This document shows, one piece after another, positions 7,498-15,048 of a DNA stretch of 64,000 nucleotides. The position numbers were made by a program, and so were the translations under genes. Below the pieces are notes generated by a model. That model did no database searches. It saw nothing but the letters and a program-made list of their open reading frames with translations, and was not told the origin of the DNA. The DNA is from Allobaileyella intestinalis. Its GTDB lineage: Bacteria; Bacillota; Clostridia; Peptostreptococcales; Anaerovoracaceae. The stretch spans positions 62,001 to 126,000 of the forward strand of contig NZ_VUNB01000005.1 of NCBI RefSeq assembly GCF_009695865.1, given 5' to 3'. Each line of letters begins with the position of its first letter. Positions within the stretch are counted from its first letter, which is position 1.

Positions 7498-7560
7498 GTC
7501 CGGGAGAAATAACTGACGGAACGTCTCCGCAAAAGCAGCAGGCTACGGACGATGTTTTTT
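7498..7560 (+). promoter_or_regulatory. Transcription attenuator (antiterminator/terminator pair)
   Basis: Segment 1, CGGGAGA at 7501-7507, can pair with segment 2, TCTCCG at 7524-7529. Segment 2 with its flank (7521-7529) can instead pair with segment 3 (7546-7555), giving a stem of about nine pairs with one bulge and one wobble, followed by six T at 7555-7560. Only one of the two can form. A ribosome stalled on the cysteine codons (7459-7473) leaves segment 1 free and favours the antiterminator. A ribosome reaching the stop at 7492 covers segment 1 and lets the terminator form. This predicts expression under cysteine shortage. Confidence 0.65.
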
Positions 7561-7651
7561 ACAAAAGAAAACAGGATACAAAATTTGCATATATTAACAA
7601 TTCTATGATCAACAGATAGAATGATCAAGATCAAATAATGAGGAGACAACA

Positions 7652-8953
7652 ATGAGCAACAATAACTATAGATTCGAGACACTTCAGCTTCACGTAGGAC
7701 AGGAGCAGCCTGATCCAGCTACAGATTCAAGAGCAGTTCCTATTTACCAGACAACATCCTATGTTTTCCATAATGCACAGCATGCTGCAGACAGATTCGG
7801 TCTGAGAGATGCAGGTAATATTTACGGAAGATTGACAAACTCCACAGTTGATGTATTTGAGAAGAGAATCGCAGCACTTGAAGGCGGTGTTGCCGGCCTG
7901 GCAGTTGCATCTGGTGCAGCAGCCATTACATATACTATAACAGCTCTGGCTAAGGCTGGGGATCACGTAGTTGCACAGAAAACAATTTACGGCGGATCTT
8001 ACAACCTGCTGAAGCACACACTGGCAGACTTCGGAATTCAGACAACTTTCGTAGACGCCCACAATCTTCAGGAAGTTGAAGATGCCATTCAGGATAACAC
8101 AAAGCTGGTTTACATCGAAACTCTGGGAAATCCAAACAGTGATATTCCGGATGTTGACAAGATTTCAGAAATCGCACATGCTCACGGCCTGCCGGTAGTT
8201 GTTGATAACACTTTCGGAACACCATATCTGTTCAGACCTCTTGAGCACGGAGCTAACGTAGTTGTTCACTCTGCTACAAAGTTCATCGGAGGCCACGGAA
8301 CAACACTGGGCGGAATCGTAGTAGACGGAGGAAACTTCGACTGGGAGGCCAGCGGCAAGTATCCTCAGCTGACAGCTCCAAACGAAAGCTATCACGGCGT
8401 ATCCTTCGTAGGTGCTGCAGGACCTGCAGCTCTGGCAACATATATCAGGGCAATCATTCTGAGAGATGAGGGTGCTACACTTTCTCCATTCAATGCATTC
8501 CTGCTGCTTCAGGGAACAGAGACACTGTCTTTGAGACTGGACAGACATGCAGAGAATACAAAGAAGGTAATCGAGTACTTGGTAAACGAGCCTCTGGTAG
8601 AGAAGGTAAATCATCCGTCTCTCCCTGATCATCCGGATCACGAACTTTATGAGAAGTATTTCCCTAATGGAGGAGCATCTATCTTTACATTCGACATTAA
8701 GGGCGGACAGAAAGAGGCATTTGAGTTTATCGACAACCTGGAGCTTTTCTCACTGCTGGCAAATGTAGCTGATGTTAAGAGCCTTGTAATTCATCCTTAT
8801 ACAACAACTCACGCAGAGCTTACTCCTGAGGAGCTGGCTGAGCAGGATATCAAGGAAACAACTATTCGTCTGTCCATTGGAACAGAGCACATTGATGACA
8901 TCATCGGAGATCTGAAGAAGGGCTTCGATGCTGTAAGAGCACTTCAGAAATAG
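7652..8953 (+). CDS. O-acetylhomoserine sulfhydrylase (PLP-dependent)
   Basis: The 433-residue protein belongs to the Cys/Met metabolism PLP family. Visible are RAVPIYQTTSYVF, the ALEGG and ASGAAAI stretch, VDNTFGTPY (D185 holds the pyridine nitrogen in this family) and HSATKFIGGHG, in which K210 forms the Schiff base. The length of about 430 and the N-terminal FETLQLHVGQ fit O-acetylhomoserine sulfhydrylase, which makes homocysteine from O-acetylhomoserine and sulfide, better than the shorter cystathionine enzymes of about 380 residues. AGGAG at 7641 sets the start. Expression is probably controlled by the Rrf2-type repressor and by the cysteine leader peptide. Cysteine synthase follows in the same direction 175 bp downstream. 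Confidence 0.92.
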   Translation: MSNNNYRFETLQLHVGQEQPDPATDSRAVPIYQTTSYVFHNAQHAADRFGLRDAGNIYGRLTNSTVDVFEKRIAALEGGVAGLAVASGAAAITYTITALAKAGDHVVAQKTIYGGSYNLLKHTLADFGIQTTFVDAHNLQEVEDAIQDNTKLVYIETLGNPNSDIPDVDKISEIAHAHGLPVVVDNTFGTPYLFRPLEHGANVVVHSATKFIGGHGTTLGGIVVDGGNFDWEASGKYPQLTAPNESYHGVSFVGAAGPAALATYIRAIILRDEGATLSPFNAFLLLQGTETLSLRLDRHAENTKKVIEYLVNEPLVEKVNHPSLPDHPDHELYEKYFPNGGASIFTFDIKGGQKEAFEFIDNLELFSLLANVADVKSLVIHPYTTTHAELTPEELAEQDIKETTIRLSIGTEHIDDIIGDLKKGFDAVRALQK

Positions 8954-9128
8954 AAGAAATAGATAAGAAATAAGAGAATCAGGGATTTTTATAAACAGGG
9001 GTATTTGGACTAGAGTTAATAAAAAATTGTTATATGATGGGTTTGTATAACAGAATTCATATTTTTAGATAATTAAGCAGGGGATGCGCAAATACATGAG
9101 TGCATACAAAAGAAAGGAAGTAATCAAA

Positions 9129-10061
9129 ATGGCAAAGGTATATACATCAGCAGATCAGCTTATTGGAAAAACACCACTTCTGGAGCTGACAAATATTGAA
9201 AAGGAGCTGGGACTGCAGGCTAAGATTCTGGTAAAGCTGGAGTACCTCAATCCTACAGGTTCTGTAAAGGACCGTATTGCAAAGGGAATGCTGGACGATG
9301 CTGAGGCAAAGGGCAAGCTTAAGCCAGGCTCCACAATTATCGAGCCAACAAGTGGAAACACTGGAATTGGACTGGCATCAGTTGCAGCTGCCAGAGGCTA
9401 CAAAATTATTATCGTAATGCCTGAAACAATGAGTGTTGAGAGAAGACAGCTGATGAAGGCTTATGGTGCTGAGCTGGTTCTCACAGAAGGTTCAAAGGGA
9501 ATGAAGGGAGCTATTGCAAAGGCAAATGAGCTGGCAGAGCAGATTGAGGATTCATTCATCCCAGGTCAGTTCGTAAATCCGGCAAACCCTGAGTATCACA
9601 AGGCTACAACTGGTCCTGAAATCTGGGAAGATACAGATGGCCAGGTAGATTACTTCGTAGCAGGAGTAGGTACTGGCGGAACAGTAACAGGAACAGGAGA
9701 GTATCTGAAATCTCAGAATCCTGATGTAAAGGTAGTAGCTGTTGAGCCAAAGGATTCTCCTACACTTTCAGAAGGAAAGGCAGGGCCGCACAAGATTCAG
9801 GGAATTGGCGCAGGATTCATTCCTGACACACTGGATACTTCCGTATACGATGAAGTAATCACAGTTTCAAACGAAGAGGCTTTTGAAGGTGGCAGACTGA
9901 TTGCAAAGAAGGCCGGCGTCCTGGTTGGTATTTCCTCAGGTGCAGCTCTTCAGGCAGCTATCGAGATCGCCAGAAGAGAAGAGAACAAGGGCAAGACAAT
10001 CGTTGCTCTGCTTCCAGATTCTGGAGACAGATACCTGTCAACACCACTGTTCGAGGCTTAA
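9129..10061 (+). CDS. cysK: Cysteine synthase (O-acetylserine sulfhydrylase)
   Basis: The 310-residue PLP enzyme forms cysteine from O-acetylserine and sulfide. NPTGSVKDR carries the PLP lysine (K47), TSGNTG (74-79) is the substrate-binding loop, [13 protein letters not shown] is the phosphate-binding glycine loop, and GISSGAAL closes the cofactor site. Length and motifs are typical of CysK. AAGGAAG at 9114-9120 supports the ATG at 9129. An in-frame ATG at 9084 with a weaker AGGGG would add 15 residues. It follows the O-acetylhomoserine sulfhydrylase and ends in a strong terminator, so the locus covers both routes of sulfide fixation. Confidence 0.95.
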   Translation: MAKVYTSADQLIGKTPLLELTNIEKELGLQAKILVKLEYLNPTGSVKDRIAKGMLDDAEAKGKLKPGSTIIEPTSGNTGIGLASVAAARGYKIIIVMPETMSVERRQLMKAYGAELVLTEGSKGMKGAIAKANELAEQIEDSFIPGQFVNPANPEYHKATTGPEIWEDTDGQVDYFVAGVGTGGTVTGTGEYLKSQNPDVKVVAVEPKDSPTLSEGKAGPHKIQGIGAGFIPDTLDTSVYDEVITVSNEEAFEGGRLIAKKAGVLVGISSGAALQAAIEIARREENKGKTIVALLPDSGDRYLSTPLFEA

Positions 10062-10076
10062 TATAGATCTGGTTGC

Positions 10077-10114
10077 AAAACCCGGCGGCTTTTTTCTAAA
10101 GTTGCCGGGTTTTT
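10077..10114 (+). terminator. Terminator after cysK
   Basis: AAACCCGGC ending at 10086 pairs with GCCGGGTTT from 10104, and a T-run to 10114 follows. Confidence 0.9.
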
Positions 10115-10230
10115 ACATTGGCAGATAAATCTGTTAATATACACCAATGGTGGTTCATTGTTGAGGGAACCATCTTGACTATTATTGCGAAATCAATATG
10201 TCTTTTGAATACAATACAGGAGGAAAGGAC

Positions 10231-11115
10231 ATGCCATTGAAAAAAACTGCAGCTATTATTTGCAGCACACTTCTGATCTTTGCTGTAGCCGGATCTGCAG
10301 GACTTCCGGCCTATGCTGGACTGATCTCAGGAGATAAACCATATCTGTCCCTAGGTGCAGACCTGACCAGTTCAGAGAAACAGACTGTTTACCAGCTTCT
10401 GGGAGTGGACAGCGACGATCTTGACAAATACGGTATTTCGACTGTTACAAACCAGGAAGAACACAAGTATCTGGACAGCTACGTTTCTTCTTCAGCAATA
10501 GGAACAAGGGCTCTGTCATCTGTTCTTATTGAAAAGGGAGAGAAGGGAAGCGGCATCCAGGTGGAAACCAAGAACATCACCTACTGTACTGAGGGAATGT
10601 ACCAGAATGCTCTGGCAACAGCAGGAGCAAAGGACATAAAGGTTACTGTGGCAGGACCAACCCAGATTTCCGGAACAGCTGCACTGGTTGGAGCTATTAA
10701 GGCTTATTCAGAAATGACAGGAAAGCCGGTTAACGACAAGACCATAGATGGTGCAGTAGATGAGCTTACCACAACAGGGGACCTGGAGAACAACACGGAT
10801 GCTGATCCATCAGCAGTTGAGGGAATGATGGCAGACCTTAAGCAGCAGGTAGCTTCCGGCGATGTAAATAAGGAAGATATACCTCAGGCCATTACAGATG
10901 CAGCAAATAAGTACGGTGTCAGCCTTACAGACCAGCAGAAGCAGGAGATTCAGGCGCTGCTGGAGAAGCTGTCCGGACTGGATCTGAACCTGAGCGCTCT
11001 CAAGAGCCAGGCTTCTCAGCTCCTGGACAAGCTGGGAGACCTGGGCGTCAATAAAGAAAATGCCGGAAACCTGTGGAACAGATTCCTGGCATGGATAAAC
11101 AGCATTTTTGCTTAG
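10231..11115 (+). CDS. DUF1002 exported protein
   Basis: The 294-residue protein has a signal peptide: MPLKKTAAII, a hydrophobic core, and a likely cut after AYA at residue 29. The mature part starts with SLGADLTSSEKQTVYQLLGV and includes SVLIEKGEKGSGI, TYCTEGMYQNALATAGAKDI and VAGPTQISGTAALVGAIKAY, the conserved core of DUF1002 (YpuA-like) proteins found in many Firmicutes. The C-terminal third is helical and charged. Biochemical function is not known for the family. AGGAGG at 10218-10223 with seven-base spacing fixes the start at 10231. It is monocistronic, with terminators on both sides. Confidence 0.85.
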   Translation: MPLKKTAAIICSTLLIFAVAGSAGLPAYAGLISGDKPYLSLGADLTSSEKQTVYQLLGVDSDDLDKYGISTVTNQEEHKYLDSYVSSSAIGTRALSSVLIEKGEKGSGIQVETKNITYCTEGMYQNALATAGAKDIKVTVAGPTQISGTAALVGAIKAYSEMTGKPVNDKTIDGAVDELTTTGDLENNTDADPSAVEGMMADLKQQVASGDVNKEDIPQAITDAANKYGVSLTDQQKQEIQALLEKLSGLDLNLSALKSQASQLLDKLGDLGVNKENAGNLWNRFLAWINSIFA

Positions 11116-11154
11116 GAAAATTAGTGTGATTCTTACATAGCTTTCAGGCAGAAG

Positions 11155-11241
11155 AAAACTCCGGAGACCCCCTGAACCCAAGAAAATCCAGAATGATTGA
11201 CACATTCCCGGGTCGGTTCAGATGAGGTACTCCGGAGTTTT
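11155..11241. terminator. Nested long-stem terminator between convergent genes
   Basis: AAAACTCCGGAG at 11155-11166 pairs perfectly with CTCCGGAGTTTT at 11230-11241. Inside it CTGAACC at 11172-11178 pairs with GGTTCAG at 11215-11221. The forward side is followed by GCGTTTTTG. The outer arms are symmetrical, so it may stop transcription from both the DUF1002 gene and the convergent redox gene. Confidence 0.65.
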
Positions 11242-11259
11242 GCGTTTTTGATTAACGAA

Positions 11260-11733
11260 TTACTCTTCCAATATTGAACGGCCTGTTTCTATGGCTGCTA
11301 TGACCATAGGTGCGCAGACCTTCAGCATCAGCTTTCTTGATTTTATAACTTCCAGATCCTGAGGGTTACCGGGATCATAGTCCATCAGAAGCTCAGGGCA
11401 GTTACAACTTCCGAATCTGCTGACAAACTTTTGAAGAAATTCCTTCCTCTTATCAAAAAGAACTGCACGCTGATCCATCTGGTCAGGTTTGAAGTTGCCG
11501 TATTTGCATCCTATGGCCATGAGGGCTCCCGTAACACAGCCGCATGTGCCGCCGCAGGTCATGCCGGATCCGAAACAGGAGGCGATTTTCCTGGCCTGGT
11601 CAGGATCAATACCGCAGTATGGGGCCAGAGCCCCGAAAACCTGGGCAGCGCAGCAAATTCCTTTTCCAAAATTATTAAATATTTCTTCTTCCTTGCTATC
11701 AGTTTTTTCTGGTATTTCAGTTACTTCTTTCAT
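11260..11733 (-). CDS. C_GCAxxG_C_C family redox-type protein
   Basis: The 157-residue protein has the cysteine pattern of this family: ICCAAQVFGALAPYC (C27, C28, C40), CFGSGMTCGGTCGCVTGA (C53, C60, C64, C66) and a later CNCPEL. Members are small, probably metal- or redox-active proteins of anaerobes, and no reaction is established. The start at 11733 has AGAGG upstream. A longer in-frame version from 11787 would overlap the end of ppk1 and lacks a site. It lies 44 bp after ppk1 on the same strand, so it is probably the third gene of the ppx-ppk1 operon. Confidence 0.8.
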   Translation of the reverse strand: MKEVTEIPEKTDSKEEEIFNNFGKGICCAAQVFGALAPYCGIDPDQARKIASCFGSGMTCGGTCGCVTGALMAIGCKYGNFKPDQMDQRAVLFDKRKEFLQKFVSRFGSCNCPELLMDYDPGNPQDLEVIKSRKLMLKVCAPMVIAAIETGRSILEE

Positions 11734-11777
11734 CGCACAACCTCTGTTAATCTGGCCGGCCTCAGGAGCAATAAGAC

Positions 11778-14009
11778 CTAGGACCAAAGTTTTGAGAAAT
11801 AGTTATCAGTTTCAGGAGAATCTGATTCATTATGAATGGATTTTACCATGAATTCATCCTGGCTGCTGCATATACTTCCTGAGTTGGAAGTGCCGGAACT
11901 CCTTGCTGCATTTATTGATGCACCTTGAAGGGTGGTAGAAGGGAGGAGAGCTTTTTTTTCATATGTACCGTCTTTTCTCATTGTGCGGGCTTTTACATTG
12001 TCCCTGAGCTGGGTGTCAAGGATGGTCAGAAGCTCTTTCCTGATATACGGATCAGCAACGGGACAGGCTACTTCCACCCGCCTGTTCAGGTTACGGGTCA
12101 TCAGGTCCGCCGAGGAAATAAACAATTTTGCATTTTCTCCTCTGCCAAAACAGTAGATCCTGCCGTGCTCCAGGTATCTTCCCACTATACTTGTAACATG
12201 AATGTTATCTGTATATCCGGGAACTTCAGGAAGCAGGCAGCATATTCCACGGATGATAAGCCTTATCTCAACACCGGCCATGGACGCCTGTGCCAGGGCG
12301 TCAATTATTCCCCTTTCAGTTACTGAGTTAGCCTTGATGCAGATGTAGCCCTCCTTTCCAAGGCGAGCCTGCTCATTGATCATGCTTATCAATGAAGATT
12401 TTATGCCCAGAGGAGATACCAGAAGCCTTGAATATGTTCCATTTATCCGGGACTCCATAATATTCCGGAAAAAATCATCTGCGTCCTTGCCAATTTCACG
12501 GGAGGCGGTCATGAGGGACAGGTCAGTATAAAGCCTGTTGGTGACTTCGTTATAGTTACCGGTTCCTATCTGGGTAATATAATGAATCTCGCCCTCTGTG
12601 TTCATGGAAATCAGGCAAAGCTTGCTGTGGCATTTGTATTTTTCCAGCCCATAGAATACCTTGCATCCCGACTGTTCCATTTTTTTTGCCCAGAAAATGT
12701 TGTTTGCCTCATCAAACCTTGCTCTCAGTTCCATGAGTACGGTAACATCCTTACCATTTTCTGCTGCTCTGCACAGAATTGATGCGATGCGGGATGGATT
12801 GGCCAGCCTGTATATGGTGATCTTTATGGAAAAAACATCAGTCCGGTTACAGGCTTCCACCAGGAGATTCAAAAATGGATCTACGGAATCGAATGGGAAA
12901 AAGAGAAGTCTGTCTTTTTCCATGATCTGCTCTACCATGGACTTTGATGTACTAATATCAGAAGGCCACACAGGATCGTATGGCCTGTACAGCAAGGTGT
13001 TTCTGTCCTGGGCCGGCAGGAGGCGGATAAGAGCAGATGCGTAATCGGGCTTAATAGGACATTTTTCAATGAAAATCTGTGTGTCTATAATATCAAAAGT
13101 TTTTTTAAGCTGAGCAATCATCTGGCTGGAAACAGGCCAGGACACTTCAAGCCTTACTACTGACAGCATGTTTCGCTTGTGGAGAAGGCGGGAAAATTTT
13201 TCAAGAAAATCATCGTCGCTGTCATCGAATTTCTCGTCATCAAAACTGAGATCCGCATTTCTGGTAACGGATAAAATACAGGATTCCAGCACTTTATATT
13301 TCTTAAAAATCACCTGAGCCATGCCGCAGAGAATATCCTCTGTCAGAATGTACCGTATTCCTTCTCCAGGAAGTCTTACAAATCTTTCGATATTGTCCGG
13401 AAGTTTTATAACACCAGTGGAGTGGTGCCCGTTTTTCTCCAGACGGGATGCTACATATAAATCCTTGCTTTTAAACTCAAGGGTATCAGACCCATCCTCC
13501 AGAATACCTGAGGAAGCTGCCGGAAGAATGTGCTGTAGAAAATAGTTCCTGACAAAAATCATGTCGGTATTTGTCAGGCCGGCAAATGAAATCCTGGAAA
13601 TCCCCCAGTCATCAAGCTCTCTGCACAGTCTCTCGTACCTTGAGTACTTGGCCGGCATCATCCTGTGAACCGTCTCATAAATGAGATCCAGCTGTTCGCC
13701 TGCATTCATGCCTGTCTTGTTATCTCTTTCATGGGGTGACAGCTGTGCCATGTCTACCAGGCTGCCAACTCTGACCATGAAGAATTCATCCAGGTTGCTG
13801 GAGAAGATGGAAAAAAATTTTATTCGTTCCATCAATGGAACGGCTGGATCGCAGGCTTCATCCAGAACCCGCATGTTGAAGCGGAGCCAGCTGATCTCAC
13901 GGTTTTGAGTATACTTGCACTTATGCCCTTTGGCTTCTGGTATTTTAGATCCCGGGACTTTTTCTTCAGAAGGAGTACAATCTATTTCTGGTGCATTAAT
14001 CTCTGACAT
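11778..14009 (-). CDS. ppk1: Polyphosphate kinase 1
   Basis: The 743-residue protein is full length for Ppk1, which reversibly makes polyphosphate from ATP. The N-terminal domain has YTQNREISWLRFNMRVL and FSSNLDEFFMVRVG. The two phospholipase-D-like catalytic domains have the phosphorylated histidine in KCHSKLCLI (about residue 458) and a second histidine in RYLEHGRIYCFG (about 615). FISSADLMTRNLNRRVE near the end is also typical. The C-terminal 60 residues after the catalytic part are Ser/Thr rich and probably disordered. AGAGGG precedes the ATG. The first 28 bases overlap the end of ppx, so synthesis and breakdown enzymes are translationally coupled. Confidence 0.95.
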   Translation of the reverse strand: MSEINAPEIDCTPSEEKVPGSKIPEAKGHKCKYTQNREISWLRFNMRVLDEACDPAVPLMERIKFFSIFSSNLDEFFMVRVGSLVDMAQLSPHERDNKTGMNAGEQLDLIYETVHRMMPAKYSRYERLCRELDDWGISRISFAGLTNTDMIFVRNYFLQHILPAASSGILEDGSDTLEFKSKDLYVASRLEKNGHHSTGVIKLPDNIERFVRLPGEGIRYILTEDILCGMAQVIFKKYKVLESCILSVTRNADLSFDDEKFDDSDDDFLEKFSRLLHKRNMLSVVRLEVSWPVSSQMIAQLKKTFDIIDTQIFIEKCPIKPDYASALIRLLPAQDRNTLLYRPYDPVWPSDISTSKSMVEQIMEKDRLLFFPFDSVDPFLNLLVEACNRTDVFSIKITIYRLANPSRIASILCRAAENGKDVTVLMELRARFDEANNIFWAKKMEQSGCKVFYGLEKYKCHSKLCLISMNTEGEIHYITQIGTGNYNEVTNRLYTDLSLMTASREIGKDADDFFRNIMESRINGTYSRLLVSPLGIKSSLISMINEQARLGKEGYICIKANSVTERGIIDALAQASMAGVEIRLIIRGICCLLPEVPGYTDNIHVTSIVGRYLEHGRIYCFGRGENAKLFISSADLMTRNLNRRVEVACPVADPYIRKELLTILDTQLRDNVKARTMRKDGTYEKKALLPSTTLQGASINAARSSGTSNSGSICSSQDEFMVKSIHNESDSPETDNYFSKLWS

Positions 14010-14884
14010 AAATATCCCTCTCTCACACCGTATTTTCCAATTACAATCTCATCAGCATCTAGTCTTTCCACAACGTGCTGAAGAATCATTGTCCCTGGAA
14101 TTAAGGTGTGTATTCTTTCTGGTTCTGTTTTCAGAATCAGGTCTCTTACAGGGGTACGGCCTTTCACGAAAAAAGCACAGATTTCTTCCAGCTGTTCCCT
14201 GGACATAGAGTTGCAGTCAGAAGAGAGGTTGAAGTAGTTCCTTGCTGTTTTCATCAGGGCCCTTGAAGTTCCTCCAGTACAGAGAATCTTTTCTTTATGT
14301 GTAAATGGGAAATTACCTTCTTCATCTATGCGCAGATGAAGTTCTTTCTCCATCCTGTCGAAAGACCCCAGCCCGGGAAGTATTTTTTTTACACAATTCT
14401 TAAACAGATAAAGAGATCCTACAGGGAAGCTTGCGGAATGTTCAAGGTTACCATTGCTGTAGGTGACCACTTCAGTACTTGCTCCTCCGATGTCAATGTA
14501 AGCACCGTCTGAAATGTCATGGTCCAGCATTGCGCCGTAATATCCCAGAGCAGCTTCTTCCCGGCCGCTAATAACCTCAATAGGGTAGCCGGTGGCTCCT
14601 TCAATAAAGTGAACTGTTTCTTCTGTATTGCTGATGTTCCTGAGAGAAGCGGTGGCAAAGACCTTCGTGTTCTGAATTCCCAGACTGTTCAGGGTGTTCC
14701 TGAATTCTGAAAGACCGCTGCATGCTTTAAGGATTCCCGGACCTGTAAGGCGGCCGTCCTCCACGTATCCCGCAAGACCAGCCATGTATTTCTGCTTGAA
14801 AAGTACTTTGAAATCATCATTGCCAAGCTCGTATACTGTGAGCCGCATTGAGTTTGATCCGATATCTATAAGAGCCTGCTTCAT
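13982..14884 (-). CDS. ppx: Exopolyphosphatase / pppGpp phosphatase family (Ppx/GppA)
   Basis: The 300-residue protein has the sugar-kinase/Hsp70-like ATPase fold of Ppx/GppA. Visible are the phosphate-binding loop DIGSNSMRLTVYE near the N-terminus, FATASLRN, GREEAALGYYGA, the second loop DIGGASTEVVTY, and CTGGTSRALMKTA. Such enzymes remove terminal phosphate from polyphosphate or convert pppGpp to ppGpp. At about 300 residues it is the short form without the C-terminal HD domain of E. coli Ppx. AAAGGAG six to eight bases before the ATG at 14884 sets the start. It is first in a reverse operon with ppk1, which favours polyphosphate as substrate. Confidence 0.88.
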   Translation of the reverse strand: MKQALIDIGSNSMRLTVYELGNDDFKVLFKQKYMAGLAGYVEDGRLTGPGILKACSGLSEFRNTLNSLGIQNTKVFATASLRNISNTEETVHFIEGATGYPIEVISGREEAALGYYGAMLDHDISDGAYIDIGGASTEVVTYSNGNLEHSASFPVGSLYLFKNCVKKILPGLGSFDRMEKELHLRIDEEGNFPFTHKEKILCTGGTSRALMKTARNYFNLSSDCNSMSREQLEEICAFFVKGRTPVRDLILKTEPERIHTLIPGTMILQHVVERLDADEIVIGKYGVREGYLCQRLMHQK

Positions 14885-14975
14885 GGTAGTGTCTCCTTTC
14901 GTTAACACATGATAATAATAGTATATTGCTTTTGTTAAATATGGAAAACAAGTAAGGTTAATTATTAGTAAAAAT

Positions 14976-15006
14976 TTGCTGCCTTTAAGGGAATTTCAGA
15001 TATAAT
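14976..15006 (+). promoter_or_regulatory. Candidate promoter of the dipeptidyl-peptidase gene
   Basis: TATAAT at 15001-15006 is a perfect -10 box 42 bases before the start codon. The best -35 is TTGCTG at 14976-14981 with a long 19-base spacer, so activity may need help. Confidence 0.4.
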
Positions 15007-15048
15007 TGAAGCCGTGGGCCACTACTTGTTTTTATGGAGGTTTATAAA

